From: Thalassolituus hydrocarboniclasticus | GTDB lineage: Bacteria > Pseudomonadota > Gammaproteobacteria > Pseudomonadales > Oceanobacteraceae | DNA length: 64,000 nt | Direction of reading: 5' to 3' | Assembly: GCF_025345565.1 (NCBI RefSeq) | Contig: NZ_CP054475.1 | Span: forward strand, 3,265,129 to 3,329,128 | Part shown: in pieces, positions 11,996 to 21,376 of the stretch | How positions within the stretch are numbered: position 1 is the stretch's first letter | Layout of the letters: each line of letters begins with the position of its first letter | The notes under the pieces: model-generated | The model's database searches: none | Seen by the model: only the letters and a program-made list of their open reading frames with translations | Told to the model about the DNA's origin: nothing | Position numbers and translations under genes: made by a program

Positions 11996-12331
11996 TAACA
12001 CCGGCCACAGCAAACGCTGTGGTCTCCCCTCTCCTTTTCCCCTCCATTGAATCTGAGCCATACCCGGCGTTACTGAAGCATCCCTTCTATTCCGTTCAGT
12101 AATAAGCGGCACGCTCAATGCATAATTAAATTCAGGTTGATCAGGGCGACAAAAAACAGTCACCCCGGATCTGAAATCCAGCCTTAAAAAAGCGTGTAAT
12201 AAAATTATTTAGTGGCACGACTCAACCAAACTGAACCATACTGGTCTGAGAGAAACAGGCATTAATTAACGGAATTTTATGTAACCGAAAAAAATTACAA
12301 GACCGAACAGTTGCTACCGGAGAGGTGAACT
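11996..12331. other. Intergenic region glpE-prkA
   Basis: 336 bp without a gene. It holds the glpE hairpin at its start, then A+T-rich sequence from about 12180 leading to a strong ribosome-binding site (GGAGAGGTG) 5 bp before the prkA ATG. I could not assign a confident promoter; a TGGCAC hexamer at 12213 lacks a matching -12 sigma-54 element. Confidence 0.5.
12005..12022 (+). terminator. Probable terminator after glpE
   Basis: Perfect 7-bp stem CCACAGC/GCTGTGG with a 4-nt AAAC loop, followed by a pyrimidine-rich stretch (TCTCCCCTCTCCTTTTCC). The tail is C/T mixed rather than a pure T-run. Confidence 0.55.
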
Positions 12332-14254
12332 ATGAGCGTATTCAGCCGATACAAAGACAGGTACTCCGCCACGCAGGAAGAAGTCATGAGCCTGCAGGAA
12401 TACCTCGAATTGTGCAAACAGGACAAAAGCGTATACGCCACAGCCGCTGAACGCATGCTGATGGCCATCGGCGAACCGGAATTAATCGACACCGCCAAAG
12501 ACCTGCGCTTAAGCCGCATATTTTCCAACAAAGTGATTAAGCGTTACCCGGCCTTCTCCGAGTTCTACGGCATGGAAGAAGCGGTGGAAAACATCGTCTC
12601 TTATTTCCGCCACGCCGCTCAGGGCCTGGAAGAACGCAAACAGATTCTCTATCTGCTTGGCCCCGTAGGCGGCGGTAAATCCTCTCTGGCCGAACGCCTC
12701 AAGCATCTGATCGAACATATTCCGTTTTATGCCATTAAAGGCTCTCCGGTTTTTGAATCACCTCTGGGATTATTCGACCCGGAAGAAGACGCTCAGATTC
12801 TGCAGGAAGATTACGGAATTCCACGCCATTATCTCGGCCATGTGATGTCGCCCTGGGCGGTCAAACGCCTGCATGAAATGGGCGGCGACATCAGTAAATT
12901 TGAAGTTGTTAAACTCTATCCATCCATTCTGGATCAGATTGCCGTTGCCAAGACCGAACCCGGCGATGAAAACAACCAGGATATTTCTGCTCTGGTGGGT
13001 AAAGTTGATATCCGCAAGCTGGAAGATTACTCCCAGGATGACCCGGACGCTTACGCCTATTCCGGAGCGCTGAACCGCGCCAACCAAGGCCTGATGGAAT
13101 TTGTTGAGATGTTCAAAGCACCTATTAAAGTGCTGCATCCGCTGCTGACCGCCACTCAGGAAGGTAACTACAACGGCACCGAAGGCATGGGCGCCATTCC
13201 TTATCAGGGAATTATTCTCGCTCACTCCAATGAGTCGGAATGGCAGACCTTTAAAAACAACAAAAACAATGAGGCTTTTCTTGACCGGGTTTATATCGTC
13301 AAAGTGCCTTACTGTGTGCGTGTTAATGAAGAAGTCAAAATCTACGAAAAACTGCTTTCCGGCAGCTCATTAGCCAACGCCCATTGCGCCCCCGATACGC
13401 TGAAAATGCTGGCTCAGTTCACCGTACTTTCACGTTTAAAAGTACCGGAAAATTCCAGTATTTATTCAAAAATGCGGGTCTATAACGGTGAAAATCTGAA
13501 AGACACCGATCCGAAAGCAAAATCGCTTCAGGAATACCGTGACGCCGCTGGCGTTGATGAAGGCATGAGTGGGATTTCCACCCGCTTTGCTTTCAAAATT
13601 CTGTCCAAAGTCTTTAACTTTGATTCAACCGAAGTGGCAGCTAACCCGGTTCATCTGCTCTACGTTCTTGAACAGGCCATAGAACAGGAACAATTTCCGG
13701 AAGAAGTACATAACCGTTACCTGAATTTTATTAAAGAGTACCTGGCGACCGAATACGTTGGCTTTATCGGTAAAGAGATTCAGACAGCATACCTCGAATC
13801 CTATGCTGAATATGGTCAGAATATTTTTGACCGCTACGTAACCTATGCCGACTTCTGGATTCAGGATCAGGAATACCGCGATCCGGAAACCGGTGAAATG
13901 CTTGACCGAGCGTCGATTAACGAAGAACTCGAAAAAATCGAAAAAGCGGCCGGCATCAGTAACCCTAAAGATTTCCGTAACGAGATCGTCAACTTCGTAC
14001 TGCGGGCACGTGCCAATAACAATGGCAATAATCCGTCCTGGCAGTCGTACGAAAAAATGCGCTCCGTTATCGAGAAAAAAATGTTCTCCAACACCGAGGA
14101 CCTGTTACCTGTTATTTCCTTCTCGGCAAAATCGTCATCCGACGATCAGAAAAAACACGACGACTTTGTCGCCCGCATGACCGAGAGAGGATATACCGAG
14201 AAACAAGTAAGACTGCTGTCTGAGTGGTATCTGCGCGTGCGTAAATCGCAGTAG
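12332..14254 (+). CDS. prkA: PrkA/YeaG family serine protein kinase (AAA+ fold)
   Basis: 640 residues, matching E. coli YeaG. An N-terminal AAA+ domain has Walker A GPVGGGKSS (about 110-118), followed by the C-terminal PrkA domain. Members phosphorylate proteins and act in nutrient-starvation and stress responses. In Bacillus PrkA is linked to sporulation, but this organism's other genes point to a non-sporulating Gram-negative. It heads the conserved prkA-yeaH-spoVR operon. A strong Shine-Dalgarno (GGAGAGGTG) decides the start. Confidence 0.94.
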   Translation: MSVFSRYKDRYSATQEEVMSLQEYLELCKQDKSVYATAAERMLMAIGEPELIDTAKDLRLSRIFSNKVIKRYPAFSEFYGMEEAVENIVSYFRHAAQGLEERKQILYLLGPVGGGKSSLAERLKHLIEHIPFYAIKGSPVFESPLGLFDPEEDAQILQEDYGIPRHYLGHVMSPWAVKRLHEMGGDISKFEVVKLYPSILDQIAVAKTEPGDENNQDISALVGKVDIRKLEDYSQDDPDAYAYSGALNRANQGLMEFVEMFKAPIKVLHPLLTATQEGNYNGTEGMGAIPYQGIILAHSNESEWQTFKNNKNNEAFLDRVYIVKVPYCVRVNEEVKIYEKLLSGSSLANAHCAPDTLKMLAQFTVLSRLKVPENSSIYSKMRVYNGENLKDTDPKAKSLQEYRDAAGVDEGMSGISTRFAFKILSKVFNFDSTEVAANPVHLLYVLEQAIEQEQFPEEVHNRYLNFIKEYLATEYVGFIGKEIQTAYLESYAEYGQNIFDRYVTYADFWIQDQEYRDPETGEMLDRASINEELEKIEKAAGISNPKDFRNEIVNFVLRARANNNGNNPSWQSYEKMRSVIEKKMFSNTEDLLPVISFSAKSSSDDQKKHDDFVARMTERGYTEKQVRLLSEWYLRVRKSQ

Positions 14255-14296
14255 ACCACGACAACAGCAATCCTGTCGGCTGATAAGGAGTGAACC

Positions 14297-15577
14297 ATGT
14301 CTTATATTATTGACCGTCGCCTGAACGGTAAAAACAAAAGCATGGTCAACCGGGAGCGGTTTTTACGCCGCTACCGGCAACATATTAAAGAAGCGGTTTC
14401 TGAATCGATAAACCGTCGTTCCATTACCGATATGGAGCGCGGCGAACAGATCAGCATTCCTACACGTAATACCCATGAGCCCAGCATCAGCCATGGCCCC
14501 GGGGGCAAGCAGCACCGAGTATTTCCCGGCAATAAAGAATTTCATGCCGGAGATCAGCTGGACAAACCCCAGCAGGGAGGAGGCGGTAGCGGCTCAGGCA
14601 AGGCCAGCAATCAGGGCGAAGGGGAAGATGAGTTTTCCTTTTATATCACCCGCGACGAGTTTCTGAATTACCTGTTTGATGATCTGGCTCTGCCCAATAT
14701 GATCAAAAAAACACTGAGCCAGTCCAAGGAATTCAAAACCCGGCGTGCCGGTTTTGTCTCCGAAGGTACGCCCAATAACCTCTCCGTTGTCCGCTCGCTG
14801 CGTAACGCCCATGCCCGGCGTATTGGCATGAGCGTCGGCAAGCGTAAGAAATTAAAAGAGCTGCAGGCAGAACTTGCTGAACATCTGGCGAAAAACGCTG
14901 GCGATACTCCTGAAGTTCTGGCACTGAAAGAACAGATCGCTGAGCTGGAGCGACGCCTTAAAACCATTCCTTTTCTCGATGATCTGGATCTGCGCTATCG
15001 CAGTCAGGTCAAAGTTCCGACACCCAGCAGCAAGGCCGTTATGTTCTGCATTATGGACGTATCTGGTTCCATGACCCAGGACATTAAAGACATCGCCAAG
15101 CGCTTTTATATTCTGCTTTACCTGTTCCTGCAGAAAAATTATGAGCATATTGAACTGGTATTTATCCGCCACCACACCAGCGCGCGGGAAGTCAGTGAGG
15201 AAGACTTTTTCTACTCGCGCGAAACCGGTGGCACCATTGTTTCCAGCGCCCTGAAACTGATGCAGCAAATTGTCGAAGAACGTTACCAGAACACCGATTG
15301 GAATATTTATGCCGCCCAGGCTTCCGATGGTGATAACTGGGACGATGACTCTCCGCTCTGCGCCAAAATTCTCGGCGACTCCCTGCTGTCGATGGTGCAG
15401 TATTTTGCCTATATCGAAATTACGCCTAACCAGCATCAGGCACTCTGGGAAGCCTACACCGGCCTGAGCCGTCAGTTTGCTTCACGCTTTGCCATGGCTC
15501 AGATCCGTAATCCCGGTGATATTTATCCGGTGTTCCGCGAGCTGTTTGCCAAGGATCGTTACCAGGAGGCTGTATGA
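14297..15577 (+). CDS. yeaH: YeaH/YhbH family protein (DUF444) with VWA-like domain
   Basis: 426 residues. A basic N-terminus and a Gly/Ser/Gln-rich linker (about 75-110) precede a coiled-coil segment (about 178-218). The C-terminal von Willebrand A-like domain carries a MIDAS-type MDVSGSM at 253-259. It is always found next to prkA and is presumed to be its partner or substrate. It follows prkA by 42 bp and overlaps spoVR by 4 bp. Confidence 0.93.
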   Translation: MSYIIDRRLNGKNKSMVNRERFLRRYRQHIKEAVSESINRRSITDMERGEQISIPTRNTHEPSISHGPGGKQHRVFPGNKEFHAGDQLDKPQQGGGGSGSGKASNQGEGEDEFSFYITRDEFLNYLFDDLALPNMIKKTLSQSKEFKTRRAGFVSEGTPNNLSVVRSLRNAHARRIGMSVGKRKKLKELQAELAEHLAKNAGDTPEVLALKEQIAELERRLKTIPFLDDLDLRYRSQVKVPTPSSKAVMFCIMDVSGSMTQDIKDIAKRFYILLYLFLQKNYEHIELVFIRHHTSAREVSEEDFFYSRETGGTIVSSALKLMQQIVEERYQNTDWNIYAAQASDGDNWDDDSPLCAKILGDSLLSMVQYFAYIEITPNQHQALWEAYTGLSRQFASRFAMAQIRNPGDIYPVFRELFAKDRYQEAV

Positions 15578-17088
15578 GCGAAAAGGCCAGAGAATACCTG
15601 TCGACCGACTCCGACTGGACCTTCGAACTGCTTGAAGTTTACGACCGCGAAATCGCCCGCATCGCCAAACTGTATAAGCTGGATACCTATCCGAATCAGA
15701 TAGAAATCATCAGCGCCGAACAGATGATGGATGCTTACTCATCGGTTGGTATGCCCATCGGTTACAACCACTGGTCTTATGGCAAACAGTTTCTGGCTAC
15801 GCAAAAAGGTTACAAGCGCGGCCAGATGGGGCTGGCTTATGAAATTGTCATTAACTCCGACCCCTGCATTGCTTACCTGATGGAAGAAAACACCATGCCG
15901 ATGCAGGCCCTGGTAATCGCCCATGCCTGCTACGGCCATAACTCCTTTTTTAAAGGCAATTATTTATTCCGCACCTGGACAGACGCCAGTTCAATTATCG
16001 ATTATCTGCTGTTTGCTAAAAACTATGTACGCCATTGCGAAGAGCGCTATGGCCAGGAAGAAGTTGAACAGGTACTCGATGCCTGCCATGCCTTGCAAAA
16101 CTATGGCGTCGACCGTTATCGCCGGCCAAAACCTATTTCTGCGGCAGAAGAAAAAACACGGCAGAAGGAGCGGGAGAATATCCTGCAACAGCAGGTGAAT
16201 GATCTCTGGCGGACACTGCCAGCTTCACTGAAAGCAGAGAAGAATAATAAAAAACGGAAATTCCCCAGCGAGCCGCAGGAGAACATTCTGTATTTTCTGG
16301 AAAAAAATTCGCCGCTGCTCGCGCCCTGGCAGCGCGAAATTATCCGTATTGTACGTAAAATATCTCAGTACTTTTATCCACAGCGTCAGACCCAGGTCAT
16401 GAACGAAGGCTGGGCGACTTTCTGGCACTACACCCTGCTTAATCATCTTTATGATGAGGGCAAGGTTACCGATGGTTTTATGATGGAGTTTCTCACCTCA
16501 CATACCAACGTTGTTCTGCAGCCGGGCTTCGACTCACCTTATTTCAGTGGCATAAACCCTTACGCGCTCGGCTTTAATATGTTTCAGGATATTAAGCGTA
16601 TCTGCGAAAACCCGACGGATGAAGACCGTGAGTGGTTCCCTGATATCGCCGGCTCCGACTGGCTGGAGACCCTGCACTTCGCCATGAACAACTTCAAGGA
16701 TGAGAGTTTTATCCAGCAGTTTTTGTCACCGAAAATGATGCGTGACTTTCATCTGTTCAGCATTTATGACGATGATGAAAAGAATAAATACCTGATTGAA
16801 GCTATTCACGATGAACGCGGTTATCGCAAACTGCGGGAAATGCTGGCCCGCCAGTATGACCTGTCGGTGCGTGAGCCGAATATTCAGATCTGGTCGGTTG
16901 ATCTTGAAGGCGATCGTTCACTGACCCTGCGTCATACCATGCAAAATGGCACACCGCTGTCGACCGACACTCACGAAGTGCTTAAACACCTGCATTTTCT
17001 CTGGGGTTTTGATATTCATCTGGAAACCTACAAGGATGAACGTATGGTAAAACGCCAGAGCTGCCCATCCGTGGCTATCGAAGAATAA
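15574..17088 (+). CDS. SpoVR family protein (YcgB-like)
   Basis: 504 residues, the family's usual length. It contains the [16 protein letters not shown] block and the later [13 protein letters not shown] motif, a gluzincin-like HE/ACYGH-type arrangement that suggests metal binding, though no activity is proven. The Bacillus relative affects spore cortex formation; gammaproteobacterial members (E. coli YcgB) are stationary-phase proteins. Here it closes the prkA-yeaH-spoVR operon, overlapping yeaH by 4 bp. Confidence 0.94.
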   Translation: MSEKAREYLSTDSDWTFELLEVYDREIARIAKLYKLDTYPNQIEIISAEQMMDAYSSVGMPIGYNHWSYGKQFLATQKGYKRGQMGLAYEIVINSDPCIAYLMEENTMPMQALVIAHACYGHNSFFKGNYLFRTWTDASSIIDYLLFAKNYVRHCEERYGQEEVEQVLDACHALQNYGVDRYRRPKPISAAEEKTRQKERENILQQQVNDLWRTLPASLKAEKNNKKRKFPSEPQENILYFLEKNSPLLAPWQREIIRIVRKISQYFYPQRQTQVMNEGWATFWHYTLLNHLYDEGKVTDGFMMEFLTSHTNVVLQPGFDSPYFSGINPYALGFNMFQDIKRICENPTDEDREWFPDIAGSDWLETLHFAMNNFKDESFIQQFLSPKMMRDFHLFSIYDDDEKNKYLIEAIHDERGYRKLREMLARQYDLSVREPNIQIWSVDLEGDRSLTLRHTMQNGTPLSTDTHEVLKHLHFLWGFDIHLETYKDERMVKRQSCPSVAIEE

Positions 17089-17112
17089 ACCAGAGGCATA
17101 AGCGATCACCAT

Positions 17113-17152
17113 CCGGCGTAACTGGCAGGTATTCTTACCTCAGTTACGCCGG
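17113..17152. terminator. Long hairpin between convergent spoVR and EamA genes
   Basis: A 12-bp perfect stem (17113-17124 with 17141-17152, CCGGCGTAACTG and complement) encloses a second 5-bp stem AGGTA/TACCT. The structure reaches into the last codons of the EamA gene and would serve transcripts from both sides. No long T-run follows. Confidence 0.6.
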
Positions 17153-18003
17153 TATTCCGCCCGCAGATTCAGCAGGTTACCGCTGAACATTAAGGCAGCA
17201 CCTGCCAGCACAAACAGATCAATACTTTCCTGATAAAACAGATAGCCCACCACTGCGATCAATGGCAAACGCAGAAAATCCATAGGCACAACCACGGTTG
17301 CATCCGCCAGCCGGAATGCATGCGCCATGCAGAAGTGTGCGCTCATTGCGGTAAGCCCCACCAGCACAATCCAGGGCAGCGTCTCAGCCGCTGGTGTTGT
17401 CCAGTTCAGCACTGACGGCACCAGCCCGAACGGCAGCTGCATCAGCGTCATATAAAACAGAATGCACAGCGGAGTGTCAGTGCGGGTCAGGGATTTGGTC
17501 TGGATATAAGAAAAGGCATAACCCAGCGCGCCGCCCAGTACCGCAAAAGCCGCAGGCTGCAAAACACCGGCGCCGGGCCGAAGAATCAATAACAGCCCGG
17601 CAATGCCCAATACCAGCGCCAGCAGGCGTGCTCCGGTCAGACGCTCTTTTAACAGGAAAAAAGCCAGCAACGCGGTCCAGACCGGCGTGGTAAATTCAAT
17701 GGCAATCACTTCTGCCAGTGGAATAAAAGCCAGCCCGTAAAACCAGCCGTACTGGCCAGCATAATGAGCAATATTTCTCAGCCAGTGGGTTTTCAGCCGT
17801 TGGGTTTTTATTTGTTGCCAGCCACTGCGGCTGAGCAAAATAGAGATAACCAACACACCTATTACACTGCGGAAAAACAGAATCTGATAAGTGGTCAGCG
17901 AGTGTGACAATTCGCGTCCGGATATCGCCATCAGCATAAAAGAGAGCAGCGCACCGGACATCCAGAGTGCGGCGAGAAAGGCTGGGTGGCGATTGGTCAG
18001 CAT
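17140..18003 (-). CDS. EamA/DMT-superfamily transporter
   Basis: 287 residues with about ten hydrophobic helices in two EamA repeats. The second repeat begins near the PGAGVLQPAAFAVLGGALGYA stretch. Typical members export amino acids, nucleobases or other small metabolites. The sequence alone does not show substrate. It converges with spoVR and has no operon partner upstream: the next minus gene, flgT, ends 100 bp away with its own terminator. Confidence 0.88.
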   Translation of the reverse strand: MLTNRHPAFLAALWMSGALLSFMLMAISGRELSHSLTTYQILFFRSVIGVLVISILLSRSGWQQIKTQRLKTHWLRNIAHYAGQYGWFYGLAFIPLAEVIAIEFTTPVWTALLAFFLLKERLTGARLLALVLGIAGLLLILRPGAGVLQPAAFAVLGGALGYAFSYIQTKSLTRTDTPLCILFYMTLMQLPFGLVPSVLNWTTPAAETLPWIVLVGLTAMSAHFCMAHAFRLADATVVVPMDFLRLPLIAVVGYLFYQESIDLFVLAGAALMFSGNLLNLRAEYRRN

Positions 18004-18060
18004 GAATATGTCCGCTCAGGGAGAAAGGCGGCAGGGTAACACAGCTGACACAGGTATAAA

Positions 18061-18096
18061 TAAGAGCAAAGGCGAATACAATTCGCTCTGCTCTTA
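18061..18096 (-). terminator. Terminator downstream of flgT
   Basis: TAAGAGCA (18061-18068) pairs with TGCTCTTA (18089-18096), with an inner CGAAT/ATTCG stem and a 3-nt loop. Read on the minus strand it follows the flgT stop directly and is trailed by a T-rich sequence (TTATTTAT), fitting intrinsic termination of flgP-flgT. Confidence 0.65.
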
Positions 18097-18103
18097 TAAA
18101 CGA

Positions 18104-19303
18104 CTACCAGGCGATAACCATATCATCACGCTGAATTGCCAGATGCTCTGCTGTCAGCTTCATCTCCGCGACCACAAATTGTGGCTGCACCTGTTTGATC
18201 ACCACCTCAGTTGCCATATCGCTGAGCTCGGTGCGCGGTTCAAGGTCGAGGTTATAGAAGGTACCGGTACGATAAACCTGAAACTTATCACCCGGACGAA
18301 TACCGGCACCGGCACTGGCCTCAATATGCAGGCGGTTACCTTTGGCTTTTACAATACGGGCCATAAAGGGCTGACAGCGCAAAACTTCATCCACATCATC
18401 CACCACGCCGCTGAGTAACTCGCGCACCTCCGCGCCATACGGCGTCTGCCAGAAATGTGGCGAGGCAAAAGGCACCCGCTCCCGCGCCGGACGGTCCCAG
18501 GCACCATGAGCAGAATAACTGCGCTGAAACAGCATGGCGCCGCTTAGCCCATCGTGCACAAAGACATCCATCACAAACTGCCGGTCACGGTTGTTATCTT
18601 CCAGCCCGAGTAAATCCAGCCAGCTGTCCGCACCCGATGCACGACGACTGTCGTTGCCAGCCTCGCCCATCATCGAAAGATCACGCACCACACCGGACAC
18701 CACATACTGCGCCCCCAGCTGAGTTGCCAGAGCCACGGAGGTGGTTAAACGCTGCTGTGCGGTTTCCATTGATGGCGCACGGCGTGGGTCCTGATACAGA
18801 CTGGTACGGGTCGCATCCAGCGCATGGATAGCACCGCGGTTATTGAGCGTGTTTACCAGCACGCGGGGCAGATCCTGTTCGATATTCTGCAACTGCCCAA
18901 GCGTTGCCTGCTGTGGACGGGCCAGACCAAAACCGGCCACCGCCACCGCTTTACGATAACGCTGAGTGCTGGCCGGACACATCGCCTGCGGGCTGACATC
19001 GGCGCGTATCGCAACCTGATATAAGCCACCAGCCTGATCTTCCCACAGCACTTCAATATTCTTCAGCTGTGCATTCGAACGCACCTGCACATCATCCTGC
19101 TTGACCACGCCCTGGCTCATCAGCTGAGTGCTGCTGACCTGAGCACCGGCACGCAGACTGGCCTGACGCATAGCATCCTGCAGAGCCTGTTCACGGGCAT
19201 AGGAAATGGCACCGCTCAGCGGTGCTTCTCCGGTTACTTCCACCGTCAGAGCAGAAACCGGCAGAGAACACAGAGTCATCATTAAAATGTTCAGGATACG
19301 CAT
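18104..19303 (-). CDS. flgT: Flagellar assembly protein T (FlgT)
   Basis: 399 residues. A signal peptide ends near VSA-LTVEVTG (about 19). Three parts follow that fit FlgT: an N-domain with the AxxxALQDAMRQAxL pattern, a middle domain of TolB-N-like fold (about 110-260), and a C-terminal beta domain (IKAKGNRLHIEASAGAGIRPGDKFQVYR). In Vibrio, FlgT forms the H-ring around the LP ring of sodium-driven motors. Immediately upstream is an LPP20-type lipoprotein (FlgP), and a sigma-28-like promoter precedes the pair, supporting the flagellar role. Confidence 0.85.
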   Translation of the reverse strand: MRILNILMMTLCSLPVSALTVEVTGEAPLSGAISYAREQALQDAMRQASLRAGAQVSSTQLMSQGVVKQDDVQVRSNAQLKNIEVLWEDQAGGLYQVAIRADVSPQAMCPASTQRYRKAVAVAGFGLARPQQATLGQLQNIEQDLPRVLVNTLNNRGAIHALDATRTSLYQDPRRAPSMETAQQRLTTSVALATQLGAQYVVSGVVRDLSMMGEAGNDSRRASGADSWLDLLGLEDNNRDRQFVMDVFVHDGLSGAMLFQRSYSAHGAWDRPARERVPFASPHFWQTPYGAEVRELLSGVVDDVDEVLRCQPFMARIVKAKGNRLHIEASAGAGIRPGDKFQVYRTGTFYNLDLEPRTELSDMATEVVIKQVQPQFVVAEMKLTAEHLAIQRDDMVIAW

Positions 19304-19320
19304 ACAACCTCCCAGAGCTG

Positions 19321-19926
19321 TTACTCAATAAAGTAAAAGCCGGTTTCCGGAACACTGGCCTCGCCCTGCACACGCTGGCGCTGGCTGGATGCAAAGTTGC
19401 TGATTTCTGAACCGCCACCCATTGGCGCACGACAATCGACATTGAAGCGCTGGCTGTCAGCGGTTTGCAGACAATTACGGAATCCCTGATCGATCACCAT
19501 TTCCAGCACCGTTTCCACGCTGCCATCCGGCATCACATCAGAAGACACAACCCGCGCACCGTGCATATAGGTTTCCACATAGCTGCGGAAACGGTCATTC
19601 AGCACAACCATATCGCGCACCGTGGTGCTGCCCTGAATCGAGGTGCCATACACCCGCTCAGCCATCGAGCGGTAAGCATCCATCTTCGATGCGCGGATGG
19701 CCATCAGGCGGCGCTGTACATCGCTTTTCTTTTTATCCGTATCCATAGCGCCGTAGCCGACCACCCGCAGGACCATCGGCGCAATCGGATCAATTTCCTG
19801 CTCTACCGGCTGAAAATAAGCCTCGGGGTCTTCATTCAGACTACTGTCTTCAATCAGGGCGCTGGAACACCCCTGCAGCATCATCGACGTGATGGCAGTA
19901 CCTGCCACGATAAAAGGCCATTTCAT
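19321..19926 (-). CDS. flgP: Flagellar LPP20-family outer-membrane lipoprotein (FlgP)
   Basis: 201 residues from the chosen ATG, which has GGGAG 6 bp before it. The open frame extends upstream but that part is not protein-like. The lipobox is LQGCSS with lipidated Cys near residue 20. The LPP20 domain follows, with RAxKMDAYRSMAERVYGTSI and a YVETYMHGARVVSSDVMPDG block. FlgP forms an outer ring around the flagellar base in Vibrio and Campylobacter. It lies 17 bp upstream of flgT in the same direction. The third member of the Vibrio set, flgO, is not here. Confidence 0.82.
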   Translation of the reverse strand: MKWPFIVAGTAITSMMLQGCSSALIEDSSLNEDPEAYFQPVEQEIDPIAPMVLRVVGYGAMDTDKKKSDVQRRLMAIRASKMDAYRSMAERVYGTSIQGSTTVRDMVVLNDRFRSYVETYMHGARVVSSDVMPDGSVETVLEMVIDQGFRNCLQTADSQRFNVDCRAPMGGGSEISNFASSQRQRVQGEASVPETGFYFIE

Positions 19927-20021
19927 AACAATCTCCCGGACAACTGAGGCGCTGGAACCTGTTCTGCACCTGCAACGCAATATGCGCTGTGGTTTACAGA
20001 CAGAGATTCCCCTTGATGCCC

Positions 20022-20048
20022 TTATCGGCCACGGCAATAAAAAATTAA
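20022..20048 (-). promoter_or_regulatory. Sigma-28 (FliA) promoter for flgP-flgT
   Basis: On the minus strand a perfect GCCGATAA -10 (20029-20022) is preceded by an 11-bp spacer and TTAATTTT (20048-20041), a 6/8 match to the FliA -35 TAAAGTTT. It lies about 95 bp upstream of the flgP start and overlaps the end of the upstream EamA gene. The exact -10 and spacing make chance less likely. Confidence 0.65.
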
Positions 20049-20959
20049 GCTTTTTTTATCCCCCGGGAGAAAGCCAGTAAGCCGCGCAGTTTACGGTCGG
20101 GCCAGATATGCCACTGGTACAGAGCAAGTCCTGTGAGCAACAAAGCGGCTCCCAGCACCGAACTCCCGGCCAGTCGTTCATCCTTCAGCCAGAAGCCCCA
20201 GAACACCGCCAGTACAGGTGCGATCAGCGTAATCAGAGTTACCCGCGAAGCAGACAGATGCTGCAGCACCAGGTAATACAGCATAAAGCCCAGCAGCGAA
20301 CCGAACACCACCAGATAACCCAGCCCAAGCTGACTGGCTATCGGCCATTCATCCGGCAGGTGCAACCCGAAAAATGGCAGAGTCAGCAGATAAGCAAAGG
20401 ATGACAGCCACAGCGTACCGCTGGTCTGCACCATAGGATGCAGACCCGCATTCACCTGCTTCACCCAAACCGCACTGGCAGCAAAGCACACAACCGACAC
20501 CAGTGTACCGAGAATGCCACGCCAGGCACCGGCATCCAGCGCCAGGCGGCCGGCAACAACAAACGCCAGCCCCAACAAAGCCAGCAATAAGGCCAGCACC
20601 CGCACCGGGGTCAGCTCCCGCTCATTCAGCCAGAACCAGGCCAGCGCACCAGACAGCATCGGACTAAGCCCGTAGAGCACAGAAATCAGTCCGGACGGAA
20701 TATAGAGCGAGCCCCAGTACACCGACATCATGGCACCATAGACGCCAAGACTACCGGCCAGATAACTCATTAATGCAGCACGGTTAAAACGCAAAGGCTG
20801 ACGCAACAGCAAAAGAACGGGCAAAGATAACAATGCGCTGAACCACATTCTCAGCGTCAGCGCGGTATAAAAATCCAGTCCATCCTGACTGAACTGGATG
20901 GCGATTGGCGTGGTGGACCAGATAAAAACCACCGCCAGATAAGCAATAACAACAGGCAT
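20045..20959 (-). CDS. EamA/DMT-superfamily transporter
   Basis: 304 residues with ten hydrophobic helices and two EamA repeats. The N-terminus MPVVIAYLAVVFIWSTTPIAIQ is typical, and PSGLISVLYGLSPMLSGALAW is a diagnostic first-repeat stretch. Substrate unknown. It is distinct from the other EamA gene in the window and about 30% longer in its loops. Upstream lie a terminator-like hairpin and a short arginine-rich open frame that could form an attenuator (see findings). Downstream is flgP, with its own promoter. Confidence 0.88.
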   Translation of the reverse strand: MPVVIAYLAVVFIWSTTPIAIQFSQDGLDFYTALTLRMWFSALLSLPVLLLLRQPLRFNRAALMSYLAGSLGVYGAMMSVYWGSLYIPSGLISVLYGLSPMLSGALAWFWLNERELTPVRVLALLLALLGLAFVVAGRLALDAGAWRGILGTLVSVVCFAASAVWVKQVNAGLHPMVQTSGTLWLSSFAYLLTLPFFGLHLPDEWPIASQLGLGYLVVFGSLLGFMLYYLVLQHLSASRVTLITLIAPVLAVFWGFWLKDERLAGSSVLGAALLLTGLALYQWHIWPDRKLRGLLAFSRGIKKA

Positions 20960-21002
20960 AACTCAGACCCCGGGAAGACCAGAACACCGCCGGCGGCCCA
21001 CA

Positions 21003-21028
21003 AAAAAGGCCGCGGAAGCGGCCTTTTT
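21003..21028 (-). terminator. Intrinsic terminator or attenuator ahead of EamA
   Basis: 11-bp stem AAAAAGGCCGC/GCGGCCTTTTT with a 4-nt GGAA loop, ending in a T-run on either strand. It lies 44 bp upstream of the EamA start and 22 bp after the stop of the 34-codon frame. Flanking full-length genes are divergent, so no large gene needs terminating here. That makes attenuation or termination of a short transcript the natural reading. Confidence 0.7.
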
Positions 21029-21049
21029 AATACAGAACAGATGAACTGA

Positions 21050-21154
21050 CTAAAACGACCGTCGGAAACGGGCACACACAACCATGGCACGGCGGATTCG
21101 CTGCGGCGCGGCCATAATGGCAAAGGCTTGTTTCGGACGGATGACGTTCAGCAT
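21050..21154 (-). CDS. Possible 34-residue arginine-rich leader peptide
   Basis: Open frame starting ATG CTG AAC GTC and ending TAG, 34 residues. The N-half is Ala/Lys-containing (RPKQAFAIMAAPQ) and the C-half is Arg-rich (RIRRAMVVCARFRRSF). A sigma-70-like promoter lies upstream (21197-21225) and an intrinsic terminator directly downstream. The ribosome-binding site is weak. I do not recognise the family. It may be a leader peptide controlling the EamA exporter, a small protein of its own, or a chance frame within an untranslated leader. Confidence 0.4.
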   Translation of the reverse strand: MLNVIRPKQAFAIMAAPQRIRRAMVVCARFRRSF

Positions 21155-21196
21155 TCAGATCTACTTATTCTGTTAATGAATTAACACAGGTCGGGC

Positions 21197-21225
21197 AGGA
21201 TAGACTTGCCATATTCGTTATGCAA
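21197..21225 (-). promoter_or_regulatory. Sigma-70-like promoter for the leader/EamA unit
   Basis: On the minus strand, TTGCAT (21225-21220), a 17-bp spacer, then TATCCT (21202-21197). It would start a transcript about 35 nt before the 34-codon frame. Confidence 0.45.
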
Positions 21226-21376
21226 GGGTGGCGAAAACTGACTATCATAAGAAAGCCAACACGGGCTTGTGTGTTAAATCTGTTAAGACAATCGCACATC
21301 GGGAATAATTCCCAACAGGTGCATATTTATACGCAGCCAGGATCATCTGCTAAACAATAACTCAGGAACCCCGACC

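Noticed and set aside
12213-12229. Sigma-54-like TGGCAC upstream of prkA
   Set aside because: The -12 element at the proper distance lacks the GC of TTGC, so it fails the sigma-54 pattern.
14297-17088. Sporulation locus (PrkA, SpoVR)
   Set aside because: These families are widespread stress genes in non-sporulating Gram-negatives; no other sporulation genes are present.
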